This document shows, one piece after another, positions 19,516 through 28,226 of a stretch of 64,000 bases of DNA. The number at the start of each line of letters is the position of its first letter. Position 1 is the first letter of the stretch. The DNA comes from Deltaproteobacteria bacterium (GTDB taxonomy: Bacteria > Desulfobacterota > Binatia > Binatales > Binataceae). The position numbers and the translations under genes were made by a program. Location: positions 1 through 64,000 of the forward strand of contig JAJXZF010000045.1 in assembly GCA_021780225.1 (NCBI GenBank), written 5' to 3'. Under the pieces are notes generated by a model. The model was not told the origin of the DNA and did not search any database. It worked only from the letters and a program-made list of their open reading frames with translations.

Positions 19516-20491
19516 AACGCCCGGCGGCGATGCGCCGATGCGGATCGTCTTTATGGGCACGCCGGCGCTCGCCGCGCATATTCTCGAGCGCCTCGTCGCC
19601 GCGTCCGGCGCGGACTTCACGGTCGTCGCGGTGGTCACGCGGCCGGACCAGCCGCGGAATCGCGGAATGAAGATGGAGCCGTCTGAGGTCGGCGCGTCCG
19701 CCGCGCGCCATCATCTGCCGACCCTCAAACCGACTAAAATCCGCACGCCTGAATTTCTTGCCGAATTGAAATCATACGCGCCGGACTTGCTGGTCGTCGC
19801 CGCTTACGGCCGAATTCTGCCCAACGGCGTGCTGGATGCGCCGCGAATCATGCCGATTAACGTTCACGCCTCGCTGCTGCCCCGCCATCGCGGCGCCGCG
19901 CCGATCGAAGGCGCGATTCTTGCCGGCGATCCCGAAACGGGCGTGACGATCATGCGCGTGGTCGAGCGGATGGACGCGGGGCCGATCCTGCTGCAACGCG
20001 CGATTCCGCTCGCGCTTGATGAAACCCAGGATTCGCTCAAGCAAAAGCTCGCCGAGCTTGGAGCCTCCGCGCTGCTGGAGACGCTCGCAATCTTGCGGCG
20101 CGGATCGATCGCTGAAATTCCCCAAGACGAAAGTGCGGCGACGTACACCGCGCAAATTAAAAAAGAAACTTCGATAATCGATTGGTCCGCGAGCGCCGAG
20201 CGGATCGAGCGGATGACGCGCGCGTTCGATCCATGGCCGGTCGCGCGCACCACGCTCGGCGGCGGCGAACTGATGGTCTGGCGGGCGCGCGTCGCCGATG
20301 ATCCAGCGCTCGCCGGCTCGGCGGACGCGGCGCCGGGAACGATCGTTCGCTTGAAGCCGGAACCGATCGTGAAATGCGGAGCGGGTTTGCTCGCGCTAAT
20401 CGAGGTGCAGGCCGCCGGCCGTCGGCGGATGGCCGCGGCGGACTTTTTTCGTGGTCGCCGCGTCGAAATCGGCGCCCGTCTCGGTCAATGA
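19484..20491 (+). CDS. fmt: methionyl-tRNA formyltransferase
   Basis: MRIVFMGTPALAAHILERL; NVHASLLPRHRGAAPIEGAILAGDPETGVTIMRVVERMDAGPIL. AAGGAGGG precedes the ATG at 19484. Confidence 0.96.
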   Translation: MVSPPPPPASETPGGDAPMRIVFMGTPALAAHILERLVAASGADFTVVAVVTRPDQPRNRGMKMEPSEVGASAARHHLPTLKPTKIRTPEFLAELKSYAPDLLVVAAYGRILPNGVLDAPRIMPINVHASLLPRHRGAAPIEGAILAGDPETGVTIMRVVERMDAGPILLQRAIPLALDETQDSLKQKLAELGASALLETLAILRRGSIAEIPQDESAATYTAQIKKETSIIDWSASAERIERMTRAFDPWPVARTTLGGGELMVWRARVADDPALAGSADAAPGTIVRLKPEPIVKCGAGLLALIEVQAAGRRRMAAADFFRGRRVEIGARLGQ

Positions 20492-21945
20492 GCGAACGAC
20501 CGCCACGCCAGACCGAACCGCGTCCGCGCGCGATCTTGCGCCGCCGACACAAGGCGACGCCGCAACGCGGCGCGTCAGCGCGAAATGACGGCGCCGGGGT
20601 TGAAGTGCGGCGCGCCGCCGCGGAAATCCTGATGCGGGTCGAGCGCGACCGCGCCTTCGCCGACGTCCTGCTGGGCCATCGCCTGCCCGGCTTCGCCAAT
20701 CCCGCCGACCGCCGCTTGCTGACGCGAATCGTGCTGGGCGCGATCGCGATGCGGTCGCGGCTGGATCATGAGTTGTCCCGTCTGAGCGCCCGCCCGCTCG
20801 ATTCGCTCGATCCGGCGGTGCTGGCGATTCTGCGCGCGGCGCTGTTTCAGATTCGCTTGCTCGATCGCGTGCCGCATCACGCTGCCGTCGATACCGCCGT
20901 GACTCTGGCGCGCGAAGTCGCCGGCGGGGGCGCCGCGGGTTTCGTCAACGGCGTTCTGCGCACCGCTTTGCGGACCGGCTTCGAGACGCCGCCGCGGGGC
21001 GCCGATGCGGCCGGATGGCTCGCGCTGGCGGGGTCGCATCCGCGCTGGATGGTCGAAAAATTTATCGCATGGTTCGGCGTCGCAGGCGCCGAGAAGTTGA
21101 TCGCGGCAAATAACGAACCGGCGCCGACCGTGCTTCGCCTGAACCTGGCGCGCGGCGCGCCCGCCGAACTGATCGCGCGGCTGGAAGCCGAGGGTTTCGA
21201 GATTGGCGCGCGCGGCCGTCTGCCGGAGACGGTCGTCCTCGCGGCGGCGCCGCCGTTCGACTCGCGTGCGATGGGCGACGGGCTGTGCCACCTCCAATCC
21301 GAGGCGTCGCAGTTGGTCGCGCGGATGCTCGCGCCGGCGCCCGGCGCGATGGTCGTGGACTGCGCTGCGGCGCCGGGCGGCAAAACCGGCCATCTGGCGG
21401 AACTCGCCGGCCTGTCCGGGACGGTCCTGGCCGTCGACCTGAATTTCACCGGATTGAAAAAGGTCCGCGAGGTGGCGGCGCGGCTCGGCCATCGCCGGAT
21501 CCTTCCGATCCGCGCCGATACGGCCACAGCCATCCCGTTGCCGGCGGCGCGTTTCGATTTCGTGCTGCTCGACGCGCCCTGCAGCGGAATTGGCACTCTG
21601 CGGGAGCATCCGGAGATTCGCTGGAGGCTGCAAGCGAAGGATTTGGCGCGATTTTCGGCGGTTCAGTCGGCGACGCTGCGCAACGCCTCAATGCTGCTCC
21701 GGCGGGGCGGCGTGATCGTCTATTCGGTGTGCAGCTTTGCGCCCGAAGAGGGCGAAATGCTCGTGCGCCGGTTCCTCGCGGACCATCGGGATTTTGTGAT
21801 CGACCGCGACTGGTGCGAACAGAATTCAGGTTCGGCCGCCCAGTGGTTCGCCGGACTGGTTGATGCTGACGGTATGATGCGCACGCGGCCGGATCAGGGC
21901 GGACTCGACGGGTTCTTCGCGGTGCGCCTGAAACGAATCGGCTGA
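20488..21945 (+). CDS. rsmB: 16S rRNA (cytosine-967-C5)-methyltransferase
   Basis: NusB-like N-terminal domain, then VDCAAAPGGKTGHLAEL, LLDAPCSGIGTLREHPEIRW and VYSVCSFAPEEGE. Start overlaps the fmt stop (ATGA). Confidence 0.94.
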   Translation: MSERPPRQTEPRPRAILRRRHKATPQRGASARNDGAGVEVRRAAAEILMRVERDRAFADVLLGHRLPGFANPADRRLLTRIVLGAIAMRSRLDHELSRLSARPLDSLDPAVLAILRAALFQIRLLDRVPHHAAVDTAVTLAREVAGGGAAGFVNGVLRTALRTGFETPPRGADAAGWLALAGSHPRWMVEKFIAWFGVAGAEKLIAANNEPAPTVLRLNLARGAPAELIARLEAEGFEIGARGRLPETVVLAAAPPFDSRAMGDGLCHLQSEASQLVARMLAPAPGAMVVDCAAAPGGKTGHLAELAGLSGTVLAVDLNFTGLKKVREVAARLGHRRILPIRADTATAIPLPAARFDFVLLDAPCSGIGTLREHPEIRWRLQAKDLARFSAVQSATLRNASMLLRRGGVIVYSVCSFAPEEGEMLVRRFLADHRDFVIDRDWCEQNSGSAAQWFAGLVDADGMMRTRPDQGGLDGFFAVRLKRIG

Positions 21946-21992
21946 ATTTCCGGACGCCTGCCGGATGCAATCGAGCGCCGGGTCGCCAATAT

Positions 21993-22200
21993 CTAGTGTG
22001 GCGTCCCCTGAATAAGCTTACACTCCGCGTCTATTTTGCGCTCGGCGTGGATGCCCGGATCAAGTCCGGGCATGACACACTCTGTGCGTCATTGCCGGGC
22101 CCAGACCCGGCAATCCATCGCTGGCCGCCCCGCGCTGGGCGACCTGCGCGCCGAGCCGATCAATCGTCAGGCGGAAGTCATTTGCGAGACACTACACTAG
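21993..22200. mobile_element. MITE-like non-autonomous element (IS630/Tc1-mariner-style CTAG/TA ends)
   Basis: Imperfect inverted ends: CTAGTGTGGCGTCCCCTGAA (21993) and reverse complement of the right end CTAGTGTAGTGTCTCGCAAA (ending 22200), 14/20 identical with the first 7 bp perfect. 208 bp, no ORF with a recognisable product. Confidence 0.6.
22048..22117. repeat. Palindromic three-hairpin (cloverleaf) repeat
   Basis: Outer TGGAT/ATCCA; hairpin 1 ATGCCCGGA-TCAAG-TCCGGGCAT (22051-22073); middle GAC.CAC TCT GTG.GTC; hairpin 2 ATTGCCGGG-CCCAGA-CCCGGCAAT (22091-22114). Confidence 0.8.
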
Positions 22201-22811
22201 TAAACGTTTGCGTAAGAGTGATGTTCATAGCGATAGCGTTTTCTCTTGCGCATATAATAGCGATGCGTCGAATGAACTGGCTCAGACACCGGCGTGATCT
22301 TCACGCGCGCCACGCCCGTGTTCATCATTCCAATATCCGCGGCTGCGCGTCGCGACAAATCCAGACTCCGGCCACGGACGTATGGGCCGTGATCATTGAT
22401 CCGAACATAGACCGACCGGCCATTCTTCAGGTTGGTTACTCGCACTACCGAGCCTAGCGGCAGCGTCCGCGAGGCGGCTGTGAGCGCATTTGGATTAAAA
22501 CGCTCGCCGTCGGACGTCTTTCGATTTGCGAATTCCTGTCCGTACCATGAAGCGCGAACGATTTGGGTGTGGGGCAATCCGCCCGTATTTTCGGATTGAT
22601 ACGCCTGATGCGAAGAATAGAGATACGGATTGGCCGATTGACCGAAAAGGTTCGACATCGAATACCCGCCGCATCCGCTGACGGTGAGTCCCGCCAACGC
22701 GGCTAACACGGCCAGCGCGATCGATCCGAGCCATTCCGGCCCGCGCGCGGAGACCGGCGCCGAATCTGGCAGGCACGAAACTCTTCTTGTAATTCCAGCC
22801 GTTTCCGCCAT
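22197..22811 (-). CDS. rlpA: RlpA family septal ring lipoprotein
   Basis: Lipobox LTVSGC; DPBB signature ASWYGQEFANRKTSDGERFNPNALTAASRTLPLGSVVRVTNLKNGRSVYVRINDHGPYVRGRSLDLSRRAAADIGM. Confidence 0.94.
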   Translation of the reverse strand: MAETAGITRRVSCLPDSAPVSARGPEWLGSIALAVLAALAGLTVSGCGGYSMSNLFGQSANPYLYSSHQAYQSENTGGLPHTQIVRASWYGQEFANRKTSDGERFNPNALTAASRTLPLGSVVRVTNLKNGRSVYVRINDHGPYVRGRSLDLSRRAAADIGMMNTGVARVKITPVSEPVHSTHRYYMRKRKRYRYEHHSYANVY

Positions 22812-23012
22812 TTGCTACCATTTCAGCAACGGTGGCGCCATCGGCTTTGGCGCCCGTTTGATAGCCATCGATGGCTCTCGTCACCTTAATTCTTCGGTTC
22901 TCGTCAACGACCGTGTAAAAATTACCCACCGTATTTCTGTTCGGTGCGGTCGCTTCCGCGAAATCAATTGCGGCTTTGCGACGCTCGATAGTCGGCGCTA
23001 AGCTCCCAATCA

Positions 23013-23681
23013 ATGGCGCGTACTTTCAAGATTGCACCGTCGATTCTTTCGGCCGATTTCACCCGGTTGGGCGAGGAAATTCGTAAAGTCGAAGCCGCTG
23101 GCGCGGATCTTATTCATTTTGACGTTATGGATGGGCATTTCGTGCCCAATTTGTCTATTGGCATTCCGGTGCTGGAGTCTTTGCGCAAAATCACGCACTT
23201 GCCGCTCGACGCGCATCTGATGATCGAGCGGCCCGAACGTTACCTCGAAGCGTTCGTCAAAGCGGGCGCCGATTCGATTTCCGTGCATGCCGAAGTATGC
23301 CCGGACCTGCCCGCGATAGCCGCGCGGATGCGCAAGCTGGGAGTGCGCGCGTCGGTGGCGATCAATCCCGAAACTCCGCCCGATCGCACGCTCGCCGCAG
23401 CGGCGGATTTCGAGATGATTCTGGTGATGAGCGTGCATCCGGGCTTCGGCGGACAGGGATTCATCCCGGAAACGCTCGACAAAGTAAGGACTATTCGCGC
23501 CGACCTCGATCGCCGCGGCCTCGATTTGGATATCGAGATCGACGGCGGCATAAAAGTTGACAATATCGATCGTGCGGCGGCGGCCGGCGCCAACGTTTTC
23601 GTCTCCGGGTCGGGAATTTTTGGACATCAGGACTACGGCGCGATTATCGGGTCGATGAGGTCGCGGATCGGCGCCGCGTGA
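23013..23681 (+). CDS. rpe: ribulose-phosphate 3-epimerase
   Basis: IAPSILSADFTRLGEEIRKVEAAGADLIHFDVMDGHFVPNLSIG; MSVHPGFGGQGFIPETLDKV; DGGIKVDNI. Confidence 0.97.
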   Translation: MARTFKIAPSILSADFTRLGEEIRKVEAAGADLIHFDVMDGHFVPNLSIGIPVLESLRKITHLPLDAHLMIERPERYLEAFVKAGADSISVHAEVCPDLPAIAARMRKLGVRASVAINPETPPDRTLAAAADFEMILVMSVHPGFGGQGFIPETLDKVRTIRADLDRRGLDLDIEIDGGIKVDNIDRAAAAGANVFVSGSGIFGHQDYGAIIGSMRSRIGAA

Positions 23682-23738
23682 CGGTCGCGCCCGCCTGCGG
23701 CGCGTCCGGGCGGAGCCGGTTACGAGCGAGCGATTGCC

Positions 23739-24521
23739 ATGAAGAGCGAATTCTTTGCCGGGCCGCATCCGCGGATAATCGCGCATCGCGGAGCCAGCGC
23801 CGCCTTTCCCGAGAACACGATGCCGGCGTTCGCGGCCGCGGCGGATTTGGGCGTCGCCTATATCGAGCTTGACGTCCATATGACGCGCGAAGGCAGGATC
23901 GTCGTCGCCCATGACGAGAACCTCGAACGCGTGGCGGGCCGTCCCGGCATGATCGCGGAGCTGACCTTCGACGAGCTTGGCCGCTACGACGCCGGCTACA
24001 ACTTCGAAGCGCCGGGAGGGGCAGGATTTCCGTTTCGCGGCGCGGGCGTGCGGGTTCCCGAACTGGCCGAAGTATTCGATCGATGCGCGCGACAGCGCTT
24101 CATCATTGAAATCAAGCAATCATCGCCCAGTTTGACAGAGCGATTGCTGGCCGCGATCGAGCGGGCCGGGATGATCGAGCGGGTGTTGATCGCCAGCGAA
24201 CATCAGAAACCGATCGACGAGATTCGCGCCGCGGCGCCCCTTATCCCGACGAATCTGCCGAGTCTCGAAACCGGCGAATTTTTTCGCACGATGCCATCTG
24301 GCGCCGACCCTTATCTGCCGCGTGGCGCAGCTCTACAGATTCCGCCGGAATATCACGGATGGAAATTGGCGACGGCCGAAAGCGTCGCCGCGGCGCATCG
24401 CGCCGGCCTCGAAGTTCACGTCTGGACGGTCAACGACGCCGCCGAGATGCGCGCGCTGCTGCAAATCGGCGTGGACGGGATTATCACGGACTCTGGTTTC
24501 TCGCACCGTCTCCAAGATTAA
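23739..24521 (+). CDS. glycerophosphodiester phosphodiesterase
   Basis: RIIAHRGASAAFPENTMPAFAAAADLGVAYIELDVHMTREGRIVVAHDENLERV; VHVWTVND. Confidence 0.93.
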   Translation: MKSEFFAGPHPRIIAHRGASAAFPENTMPAFAAAADLGVAYIELDVHMTREGRIVVAHDENLERVAGRPGMIAELTFDELGRYDAGYNFEAPGGAGFPFRGAGVRVPELAEVFDRCARQRFIIEIKQSSPSLTERLLAAIERAGMIERVLIASEHQKPIDEIRAAAPLIPTNLPSLETGEFFRTMPSGADPYLPRGAALQIPPEYHGWKLATAESVAAAHRAGLEVHVWTVNDAAEMRALLQIGVDGIITDSGFSHRLQD

Positions 24522-24617
24522 CTAAATAGAGCGATCAAGTGCCGGGTTCCGCCGATCGCCGTCACGCCGCGACGGCGATCGGGCCGCAATTGATCCGGCG
24601 GAATCGCGAGAATCCAG

Positions 24618-27098
24618 ATGACGAACTCGAATCCGGCCGGACGTACGCTCGTCGATTTCTTTTCCGAATTCGCGGACCGCGAGACCGAGTTCGTCGTTTC
24701 CGACGACGGGTTTCGGCGATGGCGCTATTCCTATCGTCAGGTTGCGCAAGCGGCCCGAGCGTTTGCCGTCAAGCTGCGCGCCGCAGAGATCGTCAAAGGC
24801 GACAAAATTTTGATTTGGTCGGAGAACCGGCCCGAATGGCTTGCGGCTTTCTGGGGCGCCGTATGGTGCGGGGTGATCGTCGTACCCGTAGATTACCGGT
24901 CTTCGGCGGAAGCGATGCGGAACATAGCGCGGGCCGTTCATCCCCGCGCGATTGCGATCGGCGAAGAGGTCGAGAGCGCCGCGCTTGGCGATGGTCTGCC
25001 GGTCTGGCCGCTCGCCGAAATCGATATGTCCGCGAATGCCGGCGAGCCTCGTATCCCGCCCGCCGCGATCGGTCCGGACGACGCGGTGGAATTCGTCTTC
25101 ACTTCCGGTTCGACGGCGGCGCCCAAAGGCGTGATCATCACCCATCGCAATATCGTCGCCGATCTTGCGCCGATCGAGCGGGAAGCCGCGAAGTATCGGC
25201 GGCTGGTGCGGATCCTCGGCCCGTTGCGTTTCCTCGACCTGATGCCGCTGAGCCACATGTTCGGCCAGGCGCTCGCGACATTTTTTCCGCCGCTGCTTCC
25301 GGGCGCGGCGGTCTTCATGCGCAGCTACGCCGCGCGCGACGTCATACGGCAGATCCGCGCCTGCCGCGTCGCTTTCATGGTCGGCGCGCCAAAGATGCTC
25401 GAGCTGCTGCGCCAGTTCGTCCTGAAACAATTTCCGGAACTGGCGCAAATCGGCGGCGACGATTCGCCGTGGATCGTCCGGCGCTTGCGCTACCGGCGGG
25501 TCCATCGGTTGTTCGGCGTCAAGTTCATCGGCTTCGTGGTCGGCGGCGCGTCATTGGAGCGCCGGCTCGAGCATTTCTGGCGTCAACTCGGATTCATGGT
25601 GGTGCAGGGTTACGGGCTGACCGAGACCGCGCCGATCGTTTCGTTCAACCATCCGTTTCATCTGAAGCCGCATACTGTGGGCAAGCCGCTTGACGGCGTC
25701 GAGCTCAGGATCGCGCCGGACGGCGAGATCCTGGTGCGCGGCGACATCGTGACGCCGGGTTATTGCAACGCGCCCGCGGCGGCCTCGGAAGCCTTCGCGG
25801 ACGGATGGTTTCATACCGGCGACATCGGCGCGATCGACGCGGACGGCTACCTTACGATTCGCGGCCGCAAAAAAGAGATGATCGTCACGCCGGAGGGTCT
25901 CAAGGTCTTTCCGGAGGACGTCGAGATCGTGCTCAACCGGATTCCCGGCGTGCGCGATTCCGCGGCGGTCGGCCGCGAGCGGGTGCATGCGGTGCTGGTC
26001 CTCGATCCGGACGTTAACGCGGAAGAGGTCGTGCGGCGCGCGAACGCGGCGCTGGAGACCCATCAGCAGATTCGCGGTGTCTCCGTATGGACGAACGGCG
26101 ATTTGCCGCGCACCGAAGGCGCCGGCAAGCTCATGCGCGCCGCGATTCAGCGCTGGGTCGATGGCGGCGCGCCGCCGGCCGTATCGAGTCCGTCGGGCGA
26201 GATTGCGGCGATGCTGCGCAAGTATGCGCCGGCGCGGCGGATCGACGATGAGACCACGCTCGATGACCTCGGCCTCACTTCACTCGAACAGGTCGAGCTG
26301 ATGGTCGATCTCGAAGAGCGCTTCAACCTGACGGTTGACGAGAGCGCGTTGAGCGGCGCGGTTCGCGTAGGCGATTTGGCCGAAAGAATCGCCGGCGCGG
26401 CGGCGCCGGAAGACGCGGGTAGCGCGGACTGGAATCGCCGCGCGCCGGCGCGGCTGCTGCGGCGCATCCTGCTCGGCGCGATCGTCATTCCGCTTACCCG
26501 CCGGGCGGCGCGAATTCGCGTCAGCGGCCTCGACCGGATCGAATCGCACAAGGGGCCGTTGGTTTTCGCCGCGAACCATCAGAGCCATCTCGACACGCCG
26601 GTGATACTTGCGGCTTTGCCACGGCGCTGGCGCCGCCGGATCGCGCCCGCGATGTGGCGGGAATTCTTCGCCGCGCATTTCCATCCGGAGGGCCGATCGC
26701 TCGCACGCCGCGCGGCCAGCGCCGCGGCGCTCTATCTGGCGATGCTGGTATTCAATGCGTTTCCGATTTCGCAGGAAGAAATCGGTCTGCGCGGCTCGTT
26801 GCGCCACGTCGGCGATCTGGTCGGCGACGGGTGGTCGATTTTGATCTTTCCTGAAGGCGGGCGTTCGGCCACCGGCGGGGTTGAAGCATTCCATGCCGGG
26901 GTTGGGATGATCGGCGCGCGGATGCGCGTCGCGGTAGCGCCGGTGCGATTGCGCGGAGTCGATCGCGTGCTGCCGCGCGGCGCGCGATGGATTCGGCGCG
27001 GCGCGGTCGAGGTGGCGTTTGGCGATCCGATCGAACTGCGCGGCGACGACTATGCCGCCCTTGCGCGGCGGGTCGAAGCCGCCGTGCGCGCCCTGTGA
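24618..27098 (+). CDS. AMP-dependent acyl ligase - acyl carrier protein - PlsC acyltransferase fusion
   Basis: FTSGSTAAPKGVIITHRNI (AMP-binding P-loop), GLTETAPIVSFN, FHTGDIGAIDADGYLTIRGRKKEMIV; ACP-like TLDDLGLTSLEQVELMVDLEERFNLTVDE; PlsC NHQSHLDTPV (HX4D) and FPEGGRS. Confidence 0.9.
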   Translation: MTNSNPAGRTLVDFFSEFADRETEFVVSDDGFRRWRYSYRQVAQAARAFAVKLRAAEIVKGDKILIWSENRPEWLAAFWGAVWCGVIVVPVDYRSSAEAMRNIARAVHPRAIAIGEEVESAALGDGLPVWPLAEIDMSANAGEPRIPPAAIGPDDAVEFVFTSGSTAAPKGVIITHRNIVADLAPIEREAAKYRRLVRILGPLRFLDLMPLSHMFGQALATFFPPLLPGAAVFMRSYAARDVIRQIRACRVAFMVGAPKMLELLRQFVLKQFPELAQIGGDDSPWIVRRLRYRRVHRLFGVKFIGFVVGGASLERRLEHFWRQLGFMVVQGYGLTETAPIVSFNHPFHLKPHTVGKPLDGVELRIAPDGEILVRGDIVTPGYCNAPAAASEAFADGWFHTGDIGAIDADGYLTIRGRKKEMIVTPEGLKVFPEDVEIVLNRIPGVRDSAAVGRERVHAVLVLDPDVNAEEVVRRANAALETHQQIRGVSVWTNGDLPRTEGAGKLMRAAIQRWVDGGAPPAVSSPSGEIAAMLRKYAPARRIDDETTLDDLGLTSLEQVELMVDLEERFNLTVDESALSGAVRVGDLAERIAGAAAPEDAGSADWNRRAPARLLRRILLGAIVIPLTRRAARIRVSGLDRIESHKGPLVFAANHQSHLDTPVILAALPRRWRRRIAPAMWREFFAAHFHPEGRSLARRAASAAALYLAMLVFNAFPISQEEIGLRGSLRHVGDLVGDGWSILIFPEGGRSATGGVEAFHAGVGMIGARMRVAVAPVRLRGVDRVLPRGARWIRRGAVEVAFGDPIELRGDDYAALARRVEAAVRAL

Positions 27099-27185
27099 AG
27101 CACGAGAGCGAGCTTTCCCGCGCGCACAGGCATTTGTTAGGATTCGGCGTCTTGCGACGAATCGCAGCCGACGGAGAGCATTACG

Positions 27186-28202
27186 ATGAAGCTCGATACG
27201 ACTCTAACGACACGCGACCTGAGCGAGGTCGCGGAACTCGCACGCCAGGCGGAAGACCAGGGATTCGACGCGATCTGGTCGATGGAGGCGGGCAACGACG
27301 GCCTGCTGCCGCTGGCGATCGCCGCCGAGCATACGCGGCGCGTCAAGCTGGGGCCGGCGGTCGCGATCGCTTTTCCGCGCAGTCCGATGGCGATGGCGTA
27401 TGCGGCGTGGGACTTGAGCGCGCTCTCGCAGGGGCGCTTCATCCTTGGGCTCGGCACGCAGGTCAAAGGCCATATCGAGCGGCGCTACGGCGTGAAATGG
27501 GAGCCGCCGGTGGCGAAGCTGCGCGATTACGTGCAGGCGATCCGGACGATATTCAAATGCTGGCAGGAGGGCGGCAGGAAACTTTCCTACTCCGGCAAGC
27601 ACTACAATCTTTCGCTGATGACGCCGTTTTTCGCCCCGAAGCCGCACAACTATCAGATTCCGATTTACGTCGCGGGCGTGAACGCGCACATTCTGCGGAT
27701 GGCGGGCGAAATCTGCGACGGCTTGCACGCCCATCCGTTCACCTCGGCCAAATATCTGCGCGAGTACCTTGTGCCGCATATCCAGGAAGGGCTTGCGAAA
27801 TCCGGCCGCGCGCGCAAGGACTTCACGATCACCACGACGCCGTTCGTGATCGTCGGCCGCAACGCCGATGAGATCGAGCGCGCCAAAGCCGGAGTGCGCC
27901 AGCAGATTTCGTTTTACGCCTCGACCCGGACCTATCAGGTGGTGCTGGAGACCCACGGATGGGCCGAGGTCGCGCCCAAGCTTAACGAACTCGCCGCCAA
28001 GGGCGATTGGGCCGGGATGCCGAAGCTGATCACCGACGACATGCTCGAGGTTTATGCGGTGACCGGCACCTATGAAAATATTGGCGAGAAGGTGCGCGAG
28101 CGTTTCGACGGCCTGCTCGATCGCGTGAACTTTTACGTGCCGTACAAGGCCGCGTTCGACGACGCGACCTGGCGGCGGCTGTGCAAGCAGATGAACGGCT
28201 GA
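27186..28202 (+). CDS. LLM-class (probably F420-dependent) oxidoreductase
   Basis: ELARQAEDQGFDAIWSMEAGNDGLLPLAIAAEHTRRVKLGPAVAIAFPRSPMAMAYAAWDLSALSQGRFILGLGTQVKGHIERRYG. Confidence 0.88.
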   Translation: MKLDTTLTTRDLSEVAELARQAEDQGFDAIWSMEAGNDGLLPLAIAAEHTRRVKLGPAVAIAFPRSPMAMAYAAWDLSALSQGRFILGLGTQVKGHIERRYGVKWEPPVAKLRDYVQAIRTIFKCWQEGGRKLSYSGKHYNLSLMTPFFAPKPHNYQIPIYVAGVNAHILRMAGEICDGLHAHPFTSAKYLREYLVPHIQEGLAKSGRARKDFTITTTPFVIVGRNADEIERAKAGVRQQISFYASTRTYQVVLETHGWAEVAPKLNELAAKGDWAGMPKLITDDMLEVYAVTGTYENIGEKVRERFDGLLDRVNFYVPYKAAFDDATWRRLCKQMNG

Positions 28203-28226
28203 GGCCTTTCGGCGCAATCCGCTGAT

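Noticed and set aside
21996-22457. 153-aa plus-strand ORF over the repeat element and rlpA
   Set aside because: Runs through non-coding hairpins and antisense to rlpA; no recognisable domain.
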